Shown: positions 1 to 5,011 of the stretch, piece after piece
How the letters are laid out: every line of letters starts with the position of its first letter
Position numbering within the stretch: the first letter of the stretch is position 1
From: an uncultured Eubacteriales bacterium
Lineage (GTDB): Bacteria > Bacillota > Clostridia > Oscillospirales > CAG-272
Reading direction: 5' to 3'
Assembly: GCA_934477985.1 (NCBI GenBank)
Contig: CAKSOR010000235.1
Coordinates: forward strand, 1-5,011
Length of the DNA: 5,011 nt
Made by a program: the position numbers and the translations under genes
The notes under the pieces: model-generated
What the model saw: the letters and a program-made list of their open reading frames with translations, nothing else
The model's database searches: none
Told to the model about the DNA's origin: nothing

Positions 1-34
1 CCTCGATAAAAGCAAGAGGAAAAACGCATTTTTT

Positions 35-40
35 AAGGAA
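35..40 (+). promoter_or_regulatory. Possible weak ribosome binding site of tmcAL
   Basis: AAGGAA lies 13 nt upstream of the ATG at 54, in an A/T-rich leader. The spacing is longer than usual, so this is only a tentative Shine-Dalgarno site. The ATG at 54 is supported mainly by the protein: TmcAL homologues begin right at the first beta strand that precedes the EYNPFH motif. No convincing -35/-10 promoter is visible in the 53 bases before the gene, so the operon may begin further upstream. Confidence 0.4.
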
Positions 41-53
41 ATTACAAAAAATA

Positions 54-1265
54 ATGAGAATAGCGGCGATTATTTGTGAATATAACCCATTCCACCTTGG
101 TCATAATTACCAAATAAGCGAATTGTGCAAACAGCTCGGCGGCGACACTGCGATAGTGGCGATCATGTCGGACAGCTTCACACAGCGCGGCGAACCGGCG
201 ATCTACGACAAATTCGCGCGTGCGAAAGCGGCGCTCGGAGGGCCTGAAAAGCCGGACGCGACCGGAACTTTTGGCGTTGACCTGGTGCTGTCGCTTCCCG
301 CGCCGTGGTGCATGGCGGGAGCCGAGTTTTTCGCCCGCGGAGGCGTGTCGATCGCGCAAAATATCGGTGCTGACTACCTCGTTTTCGGAGTCGAATCGTC
401 CTTGTCAGAACTCACAAAAACCGCAGAAAATCTCAAATCAGAGCTTTTCAGTCGCGAATTCCGGCGTGCGCGCGAAGAAAATTCGGCAGATTCCACAAAT
501 TCTCTTCGCGAAAAAGTCTATCGACAACTGTATAATTCACCGCTCTGCAGCGGCTCGAACGACATTCTGGCACTCGAATATCTGCGTGCGCTCGACAGGA
601 ATAAGACTAAGCCGCTCGGCATAAAACGTCTCGGCGAAAAGTACAATCCGGACGGCGAATATTTTTCGGAAAGAGAGAAATTTTCGTCGGCATCAACAAT
701 CAGGCAACATCTTTTTTGTGGAGAACAGACAAATTCCCTACCCGAACGCGCGCAAAAAGTCTTCGCGGAGTCGACTATCCATCGGACGTCGAATCTCGAC
801 TCGATCGTGACAGCGTGGCTGCGGCTGAATTCCCAGCATATGGAAGGAATAGAAATTTCTGGCGGAATCGAAAACAAGCTCCGCCGCGCTGCTGAGCGGA
901 ATTTCGGCGTAGAAAAAATCGTGAACGCTTCACTTGAGCGCCGTTTTTCAGCGTCGAGATTGCGCCGCGCGATCTTCGGCAGCATTTGTGGATTTGTGCC
1001 CGCAGACTACGAGGACGCGCCGAAATACACACAAGTTTTGGCCGCAAACAAACGCGGCTGCGAGCTGCTGGCACATCTCAGAAAGCACTCGGAGTTGCGT
1101 ATTCTGACAAAATCCGCGAACTTCCAGCGCCTTCCGGAAGACGCAAAAAGGCAGTTTGAGAAGAGCTTTCGCGCTGAAAATCTCTGGGCGCTGTCGAGCG
1201 ACGACCCGAATGACCGCCGCGCCGATGAGCTTCTACGCCGCAAACCGATAATAATAAATGTATAA
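54..1265 (+). CDS. tmcAL: tRNA(Met) cytidine acetate ligase TmcAL (YlbM family nucleotidyltransferase)
   Basis: In this family the enzyme uses ATP and acetate to form acetyl-AMP and then N4-acetylates the wobble cytidine (C34) of elongator tRNA-Met, in the cytoplasm. The 403-residue protein matches the usual length of about 400. It opens with the nucleotidyltransferase core: EYNPFHLGH at residues 9-17 holds the HxGH ATP-binding motif, and MSDSFTQRGEPA (38-49) matches the family MSGxFxQRGEPA block. GVDLVLSLP (74-82), SNDILALEYL (168-177) and SSASTIRQHL (211-220) match further conserved blocks, the last being the ISxxxIR-like nucleotide-binding motif. The C-terminal half is the more variable tRNA-binding region. 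About ten extra residues (62-73) lie before GVDLV compared with B. subtilis TmcAL as I recall it, and G-N/H in MSGxF is replaced by D-S. It is the first gene of a probable four-gene operon. Family identity is secure; activity is inferred. Confidence 0.93.
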   Translation: MRIAAIICEYNPFHLGHNYQISELCKQLGGDTAIVAIMSDSFTQRGEPAIYDKFARAKAALGGPEKPDATGTFGVDLVLSLPAPWCMAGAEFFARGGVSIAQNIGADYLVFGVESSLSELTKTAENLKSELFSREFRRAREENSADSTNSLREKVYRQLYNSPLCSGSNDILALEYLRALDRNKTKPLGIKRLGEKYNPDGEYFSEREKFSSASTIRQHLFCGEQTNSLPERAQKVFAESTIHRTSNLDSIVTAWLRLNSQHMEGIEISGGIENKLRRAAERNFGVEKIVNASLERRFSASRLRRAIFGSICGFVPADYEDAPKYTQVLAANKRGCELLAHLRKHSELRILTKSANFQRLPEDAKRQFEKSFRAENLWALSSDDPNDRRADELLRRKPIIINV

Positions 1266-1271
1266 ATATGC

Positions 1272-1277
1272 AGGAGG
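1272..1277 (+). promoter_or_regulatory. Shine-Dalgarno site that sets the kinase start
   Basis: A perfect AGGAGG lies 8 nt before the ATG at 1286. An in-frame ATG at 1268 overlaps the upstream side of this site and has no ribosome binding site of its own, so translation should begin at 1286 rather than 1268. Confidence 0.85.
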
Positions 1278-1285
1278 AACGCATA

Positions 1286-1807
1286 ATGTACCGAAAAATC
1301 TTCGTCTGCGGTCTGAACGGCGCGGGCAAAAGCACGCTCGGACGGGCACTCGCCGCCGACCTCGGTTACCAATTTATGGATATTGAGGACTATTACTTCC
1401 CGAAGACCGACCCGAATTATCTCTACGCGAGTCCGCGGACACGCGAAGAGGTTGAAGAATTGCTCAAAATCGACGTCAAAACGCACAAAAACTGTGTTTT
1501 GGCGGCGGTAAAGCCCGACTTCTCGGACGAGATTCAAAAGCAATTCGACCTGGCAATCTACGTCAAAGTACCCAAAAAGCTCCGATTAGAGCGCGTAAAG
1601 CAGCGTTCTTTCAACAAATTTGGCAGCCGGATGCAGCCGGGCGGCGACCTGTACGAGACCGAGCAGGAATTCTTCAGATCAGTCGCTGAGCGCCCGGAGA
1701 ATTTAGTTGATGAGTGGCTGAAAACACTTACCTGCCTGATAATCGAGGTCGACGGTACAAAGTCAATAGCGGAAAACATAGACATATTGCACAAAATGCT
1801 AAAATAA
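1286..1807 (+). CDS. Small P-loop kinase-like ATPase (shikimate/adenylate kinase-like fold), substrate unknown
   Basis: This is a 173-residue cytoplasmic protein. GLNGAGKST at residues 9-17 is a clear Walker A motif directly after the first beta strand. D32 and D35 in MDIEDYYFP lie where shikimate kinases and nucleoside monophosphate kinases place substrate- or metal-binding acids. The arginine-rich stretch from LRLERVKQRS to the KFGSRMQPGGDLYE segment, roughly residues 117-145, resembles a lid region with phosphate-contacting arginines. The C-terminal IIEVDGTKSIAENI has the typical end of such kinases. The length suits a single-domain kinase. It resembles a widespread Bacillota family usually annotated only as AAA family ATPase or shikimate kinase-like. 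No aroA or aroC neighbour supports a shikimate role. It starts 20 nt after tmcAL and ends 21 nt before the hydrolase gene, so co-transcription is likely. The fold is secure and the substrate is not known. Confidence 0.85.
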   Translation: MYRKIFVCGLNGAGKSTLGRALAADLGYQFMDIEDYYFPKTDPNYLYASPRTREEVEELLKIDVKTHKNCVLAAVKPDFSDEIQKQFDLAIYVKVPKKLRLERVKQRSFNKFGSRMQPGGDLYETEQEFFRSVAERPENLVDEWLKTLTCLIIEVDGTKSIAENIDILHKMLK

Positions 1808-1815
1808 GTCAAATT

Positions 1816-1822
1816 GGAGGAG
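1816..1822 (+). promoter_or_regulatory. Shine-Dalgarno site that sets the hydrolase start
   Basis: GGAGGAG lies just before the ATG at 1829, with 8 nt between the GGAGG core and the start codon. An in-frame TTG at 1814 overlaps this site and would add five residues encoded by the Shine-Dalgarno sequence itself, so 1829 is the better start. Confidence 0.85.
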
Positions 1823-1828
1823 AGAATA

Positions 1829-2560
1829 ATGACTTACGAATTCATCTCAAAAACACTTTACCATGGACGCGAATGCACAAACTTTTGTCTCAACGGACGC
1901 GACAGCCTGGTTGTCCGTCCGACCCATCCGCTGCCCGGAAATCCGGTTTGTTGGCGCACCGAATTTTTCGGCGGCTTCGATTCAGTCGACGTAGAAATGC
2001 TCAAGCGCGGCTGGCATCTCTGTTACCATCGCGTCAGCGACATGTACGGCTGCGACGAATCGCTCGACATGATGTACGAATTTCATGAATTCATTTGCCA
2101 AACATTTGGCTCAAACTCACAAGCTGTTCTCTTCGGATTCAGCCGCGGAGGGCTTTACGCGGTCAATTACGCCGCGAAATACCCTGACAGAGTCAGCGGA
2201 CTTTACCTCGACGCGCCGGTCTGCGACATCCGCTCCTGGCCCTGCGCGAACCTCGAAAGCCGTGAGGCGAAGGAGTGCCTCGAGTGGTATCACCTCACCC
2301 CCGAGACGCTGAAGACCTTCAACAAAAATCCAATAGATAAGGTCGCGGAAGTAGTAAGGATCCCAACGATAATTGTCGCCGGTGACTCCGACCGCGTCGT
2401 ACCATATATCAATAATGGTCAAATTTTTGCGGATCGTTTCAAGGCGCTCGGCGGGAAGATAGCTACAATAGTAAAGCCTGGTTGCGACCACCATCCGCAC
2501 TCGCTCGATAACCCGGTTCCGGTCGCGGACTTCATCGAGGAGAACTGCAATAATGCGTGA
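1829..2560 (+). CDS. Cytoplasmic alpha/beta hydrolase of a family common in carbohydrate-utilisation loci
   Basis: The 243-residue protein has no signal peptide or membrane segment. GFSRGG at residues 103-108 is the nucleophile elbow, with S105 as the likely catalytic serine. AGDSDRVVP (184-192) supplies the acid, most likely D188. CDHHPHSL (219-226) supplies the histidine, H221 or H222. YLDAPVCDIRSWP (126-138), the upstream WRTEFFGGFDSVD (42-54) and the HHPHSL ending are, as I recall, hallmarks of a hydrolase family often found beside sugar-degradation and esterase genes. It may therefore remove acyl groups from a carbohydrate, but no substrate can be assigned. The complete triad argues for an active enzyme. 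The gene follows the kinase by 21 nt and its TGA overlaps the start of the methyltransferase gene by 8 bp, so the two are probably translationally coupled. Confidence 0.85.
   Translation: MTYEFISKTLYHGRECTNFCLNGRDSLVVRPTHPLPGNPVCWRTEFFGGFDSVDVEMLKRGWHLCYHRVSDMYGCDESLDMMYEFHEFICQTFGSNSQAVLFGFSRGGLYAVNYAAKYPDRVSGLYLDAPVCDIRSWPCANLESREAKECLEWYHLTPETLKTFNKNPIDKVAEVVRIPTIIVAGDSDRVVPYINNGQIFADRFKALGGKIATIVKPGCDHHPHSLDNPVPVADFIEENCNNA
2537..2543 (+). promoter_or_regulatory. Shine-Dalgarno site of the RNA methyltransferase gene, inside the hydrolase gene
   Basis: GAGGAGA lies about 9-10 nt before the ATG at 2553 and is embedded in the last codons of the hydrolase gene. With the 8-bp gene overlap this suggests translational coupling of the two genes. 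Confidence 0.7.
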
Positions 2561-3392
2561 AAAGTACATAAAATCAGCGGACGCTGACTACCAGAAATTC
2601 GAGGTTCTGCGCTCGAATAGGACAAAACGCTACCACTACGGCGAGTTTCTCGTTGAGGGCGTGCGCAGCTTGAAGGAGGCGAAGACCTGCGGATGGGAGA
2701 TAAAGTCGCTGATCTATCCTGATGCGCCGCTGTCCGATTGGGCGAACGGCTACATCAAAGAATGCAATTGCACGCTGAATTACCGTTTAAAGCCAGAACT
2801 AATGGCAAAATTGTCAGGTAAGACCGACGTTTCCGAGATGATGGCAATCGTCGCGATGAAGCCCGACATGGCGGAAAACGTGCTCGATAAGCTGGTCGAT
2901 TCGCTGCCGGAGAACCCGATGATCGTGCTTTTTGACCGCCCGTCGAACCGAGGAAACCTCGGAACATTGATCCGATCCGCCGACGCGCTCGGCGTTTCAT
3001 TGATCCTGACGACCGGACATTCGGTAGATTTGTACGATCCGGAGGTCGTCGTTTCGGCGATGGGCTCGTTCTTCAAAGTGCCCGCGCTGCGCGTTTCGGA
3101 CAAAAACGCGCTCGATTCCTTCATCGAAAAAATGCGTGAAAAGTACAAAAAATTCACCCTTCTCGGAACGACCGCACACCGCCAGCATCCGATCTGGACA
3201 GCGCCGCTCGACGAGCCGTTCATGTTGATGATCGGCAATGAAACGATGGGACTTTCGGCGGCGTACAAAGAACGGTGCGACTTTTTGTGCACAATACCGA
3301 TGGCTGAAGACTCCTACGCGACGTCATTCAACGTCTCCTGCGCGGCAACGGCGATGCTCTACGAGGCGGTTCGCCAGCGCTCAATGAAGTGA
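2553..3392 (+). CDS. SpoU/TrmH-family RNA 2'-O-methyltransferase (SPOUT class)
   Basis: This enzyme should transfer a methyl group from S-adenosylmethionine to a ribose 2'-OH in rRNA or tRNA, in the cytoplasm. The 279-residue protein has an N-terminal SpoU substrate-binding-like region, with YGEFLVEGVRSLKEA at 29-43 matching the F-x-VEG signature. The C-terminal SPOUT domain carries all three family motifs: SNRGNLGTLIRSADALGV (131-148) with N132 and the catalytic-type R141, MIGNETMGLS (226-235), and IPMAEDSYATSFNV (248-261) leading into LYEAVRQR. The trefoil-knot SAM site is therefore intact. Length fits the rlmB/TrmH-like group of about 250-280 residues. The target nucleotide cannot be deduced; many such Bacillota paralogues are annotated only as RNA methyltransferase. 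It is the last gene of the + strand operon and ends 18 bp before the terminator hairpin. The first 16 coding bases recur in frame at codon 194. Confidence 0.92.
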   Translation: MREKYIKSADADYQKFEVLRSNRTKRYHYGEFLVEGVRSLKEAKTCGWEIKSLIYPDAPLSDWANGYIKECNCTLNYRLKPELMAKLSGKTDVSEMMAIVAMKPDMAENVLDKLVDSLPENPMIVLFDRPSNRGNLGTLIRSADALGVSLILTTGHSVDLYDPEVVVSAMGSFFKVPALRVSDKNALDSFIEKMREKYKKFTLLGTTAHRQHPIWTAPLDEPFMLMIGNETMGLSAAYKERCDFLCTIPMAEDSYATSFNVSCAATAMLYEAVRQRSMK

Positions 3393-3409
3393 AATCATCA
3401 GATTGCACA

Positions 3410-3446
3410 ACATAAAAAATCCCGGGAAATCCGGGATTTTTTATGT
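3410..3446. terminator. Bidirectional intrinsic terminator between convergent operons
   Basis: Bases 3410-3425 and 3431-3446 form a perfect 16-bp inverted repeat around the 5-nt loop GAAAT. The GC-rich core TCCCGG/CCGGGA is next to the loop, flanked by six A on the left and six T on the right. It therefore gives a hairpin followed by a U-tract on either strand. It lies 18 bp after the methyltransferase stop at 3392 and 17 bp beyond the lactonase stop at 3463, which fits shared use by both transcription units. Confidence 0.93.
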
Positions 3447-3462
3447 CACATTTTGTCAGTAA

Positions 3463-4476
3463 TCAGCGAACCGTGACGCAGAGCGCGCCGGGAATGTCGA
3501 GCTCGTCGTCGAGCTTTTCGAGGCGCTTTCCGTCGACTTTGAAGATGGTCACTTTGGACTTCTCGTTCGCACAGAACATGTAATTTCCGGCAAAGTTGAA
3601 ATCGCGCGGAGACGATCCCGCGATTTTTGTCCACTCTGGATTCTCAAGCCGGCATCCGTCGACGATGTCGAACGCGCAGACTGAATCGTGTCCGCGGTGC
3701 GAGACATATAAAATCTTACCGTCAGGTGAAACGCGGATCGCGGCGGCGGTGTTCGGCCCATTGAAGCCTTCATGCAGCGCTTTGCAGGTGTCAAGCAGCT
3801 TTAATCGCCCATTTTCATACGCGAAAACGCTGACTGACGAACCAAGCTCATTTGCGCAATACACGAATTTTCCGTCAGGCGAGTAGTCGAGATGGCGGCA
3901 ACCCTCGCCGGCTGGCACGGACGCCTCGCTGATTCTGTGCAGCTCGTGATCGTAGACAATAATTTTGTCCACTCCGAGATCAACGCAGAATATGTATTTT
4001 CCGTCAGGCGACTCGCGGACAAAATGCGTGTGCGGCGCCTCCTGGCGGGTCGGATGAACGCCCTTTCCCTCGTGTGTGTCGGAAAACACCGGACCGCGCG
4101 AAAGACACTTTTTGTCATAAGCGAGCACATTGCCCGAAAGATAGTTGACAAGATAAAGCAGGTCGCCTGAAACCGACGCGTGGCAGGCGCAGCGCCCCTC
4201 GGTCAGAACCGGGATCTCAAAGCCGTAAAGACTTCCGTCTGGCGCAACCTTGCAGCGTGTGACTCCGGAATGCAGATCGTCGGTCAGCTCACGCAATAAA
4301 ATGTATAAATATTCATCGTCATTCTCATCGAACGTGATCCACATCGGGCGGTCGATATCGTATTTATTGACAAAAATCAGCCCGTTTTCAAGCCGATAAT
4401 GGTAAATACCGCCAACCGGATCGCATCCGGCGATGTAAATATCAAAGTGCTGTCTGGGTGTCATTGGGGTCACCAT
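3463..4476 (-). CDS. Beta-propeller lactonase of the 6-phosphogluconolactonase / carboxymuconate lactonizing enzyme family
   Basis: This is a 337-residue protein, close to the usual length of about 340, with no signal peptide. Blade-type repeats are visible, with SPDGK at 156-160, 199-203 and 250-254. Family blocks appear in order: IYIAG (13-17), CHASVSGDLLYLVNYLSGNV (98-117), TRQEAPHTH (143-151), the DLGVDKI strand near 166, GEGCRHLDYSPDGK (190-203), YCANELGSSV (206-215) and YVSHRGHDSV (257-266). H149, R194, E210 and R261 fall where I recall the His, two Arg and Glu of carboxymuconate lactonizing enzyme, so the active site looks complete. Family members hydrolyse 6-phosphogluconolactone or related lactones; the true substrate here is unknown. 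The start overlaps the end of the RraA-like gene by 35 bp. A second ATG at 4464, preceded by a weak GGTGA, would give a 23-bp overlap and a more typical N-terminus. Coupling to the upstream gene is likely. Confidence 0.9.
   Translation of the reverse strand: MVTPMTPRQHFDIYIAGCDPVGGIYHYRLENGLIFVNKYDIDRPMWITFDENDDEYLYILLRELTDDLHSGVTRCKVAPDGSLYGFEIPVLTEGRCACHASVSGDLLYLVNYLSGNVLAYDKKCLSRGPVFSDTHEGKGVHPTRQEAPHTHFVRESPDGKYIFCVDLGVDKIIVYDHELHRISEASVPAGEGCRHLDYSPDGKFVYCANELGSSVSVFAYENGRLKLLDTCKALHEGFNGPNTAAAIRVSPDGKILYVSHRGHDSVCAFDIVDGCRLENPEWTKIAGSSPRDFNFAGNYMFCANEKSKVTIFKVDGKRLEKLDDELDIPGALCVTVR
3867..4011. repeat. Two copies of a 16-nt repeat encoding propeller blade motif
   Basis: ATTTTCCGTCAGGCGA occurs at 3867-3882 and 3996-4011 inside the lactonase gene, with a near copy around 3715-3729. 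On the coding strand each encodes the SPDGK turn of a propeller blade, so the repeat reflects protein structure and codon choice rather than a separate DNA element. Confidence 0.7.
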
Positions 4477-5011
4477 TGCGCGCGAGATCGTATTCCTTCG
4501 ACCAGTCGAGGTCGCGGTATTCCTCGCCGCGCGGGTCTTCTTTTATGAACTTGACGAGCAGGTCGAGCATGTCCTCGCTCCAGGTATTTTTGTCGATCTG
4601 CGCGGTCGTGAACACGTTCTGCGTGATCATTTCGAAGCCGAAAATGTCCTTCACATGGGTCTTCGCGGCGCCATCGACGACTTCGGGGACGAGGTGCGCG
4701 GGGATGAAAAGCACTCCTCCGCCGGCGCCGAAAACGATGTCGCCGGGCAGGACGATCGCGTTTCCGAGGCGGGTCGGCGTGTTGAAACCGGTCATCAGAA
4801 AGTCACGTATCGGGGTCGGGTCGATGCCGCGGTAGTATACCTGTACACCTTCGACCGCTTTCATCTGCTCGACGTCGCGGACACCGCCCCAGATGACCGC
4901 GCCGCCGGTCTTGGTTTTTGTCGCCACAGCTGTAGTAAGATTGCCGCCGAGGAACGTGCCTTTGTAAATTTTGTCGTACATGTCGATAACCAGAACGTCG
5001 CCTTCAACGAG
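4442..5011 (-). CDS. RraA-family aldolase-like protein, 5' end outside the window
   Basis: The reading frame stays open to the right edge, so the visible 189 residues are the C-terminal part of a longer protein. The ATG at 4981 is internal: residues before it read EGDVLVID, the GDVLVxD strand typical of the RraA fold. Then come GTFLGGNL, the AVIWGGVRD block with the Arg-Asp pair that in active members binds substrate and metal, GIDPTPIRD, and LPGDIVFGAGGGVLFIP, all recognisable RraA/dimethylmenaquinone methyltransferase-like family features. The tail DLDWSKEYDLARNG suits the longer, aldolase-like RraA proteins rather than the short RNase E regulator. Characterised relatives are divalent-metal 4-hydroxy-4-methyl-2-oxoglutarate aldolases and oxaloacetate decarboxylases. 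After the Arg-Asp pair it has VEQ where the class II aldolase motif expects Asp or Glu at the third position. It overlaps the downstream lactonase gene by 35 bp, suggesting a joint catabolic role. The substrate is unknown. Confidence 0.88.
   Translation of the reverse strand, partial: LVEGDVLVIDMYDKIYKGTFLGGNLTTAVATKTKTGGAVIWGGVRDVEQMKAVEGVQVYYRGIDPTPIRDFLMTGFNTPTRLGNAIVLPGDIVFGAGGGVLFIPAHLVPEVVDGAAKTHVKDIFGFEMITQNVFTTAQIDKNTWSEDMLDLLVKFIKEDPRGEEYRDLDWSKEYDLARNGDPNDTQTAL

Noticed and set aside
1..79. Possible tail of an upstream gene: a frame ending at TAA 7-9, or a lysine-rich frame running from base 2 to TGA 77-79
   Set aside because: Too little sequence is visible to recognise any protein, and two different frames compete, so neither can be supported.
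518..985. Long antisense open frame opposite tmcAL
   Set aside because: It lies wholly within a well-supported gene, has low-complexity Ser/Arg-rich content and no recognisable domain; it is a shadow of the coding strand.
1268..1285. Earlier ATG start for the P-loop kinase
   Set aside because: The extra residues would be encoded by the Shine-Dalgarno site itself, and the next ATG has ideal spacing from AGGAGG.
1814..1828. TTG start for the alpha/beta hydrolase
   Set aside because: It overlaps the GGAGGAG ribosome binding site; the ATG at 1829 is correctly spaced.
2780..3292. 170-codon antisense frame opposite the RNA methyltransferase gene
   Set aside because: It mirrors the conserved SPOUT motifs on the other strand, has no family resemblance and no ribosome binding site worth noting.
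3715..4011. Repeated CCGTCAGG-type units suggesting a CRISPR or regulatory repeat array
   Set aside because: The units are irregularly spaced, in frame and encode the SPDGK turns of propeller blades, so protein repetition explains them.
4442..4981. RraA-like gene beginning at the ATG at 4981
   Set aside because: The frame continues open to the window edge and the upstream residues EGDVLVID belong to the conserved RraA fold, so the real start is outside the window.
1..5011. tRNA, rRNA, riboswitch, insertion sequence, phage or defence-system content
   Set aside because: No cloverleaf, conserved rRNA block, transposase motif, terminal inverted repeat or defence gene was recognised; coding sequence fills nearly the whole window and the only large gap holds the terminator.

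Overview
The window looks like a piece of a bacterial chromosome of moderate GC content. It is densely coded and shows no sign of mobile DNA. The most telling gene is tmcAL, whose family is mainly known from Bacillota. Together with strong AGGAGG-type ribosome binding sites and short or overlapping gene junctions, it suggests an anaerobic, Clostridia-like member of that phylum, possibly an uncultured gut or rumen lineage. The lineage is an inference; no rRNA or other phylogenetic marker is present.

Left side, + strand (54-3392): four genes in an operon-like row. They are tmcAL (tRNA-Met cytidine acetate ligase), a small P-loop kinase of unknown substrate, a cytoplasmic alpha/beta hydrolase resembling those found in sugar-degradation loci, and a SpoU/TrmH-type RNA 2'-O-methyltransferase. 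The first two gaps are about 20 nt, each holding a good Shine-Dalgarno sequence. The last two genes overlap by 8 bp. The outer two genes act on RNA modification. The inner two look metabolic and have no obvious link to RNA.

Centre (3393-3462): a 70-bp convergent intergenic region with a 16-bp perfect inverted repeat. It has A and T tracts on both sides, so it should terminate transcription from both directions.

Right side, - strand (3463 to the right edge): an RraA-family aldolase-like gene that runs off the window, followed downstream with an overlap of up to 35 bp by a seven-bladed beta-propeller lactonase of the 6-phosphogluconolactonase/carboxymuconate lactonizing enzyme family. The pair looks translationally coupled and is probably catabolic, acting on a sugar-acid or hydroxy-acid lactone and a keto-acid. 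The substrate cannot be read from sequence.

No RNA gene, CRISPR array, insertion sequence, phage gene or defence system was seen. The window is mostly ordinary. The points worth a second look are the orphan kinase and hydrolase between two RNA-modification genes, the coupled RraA-lactonase pair, and small departures from family consensus in TmcAL and RraA.
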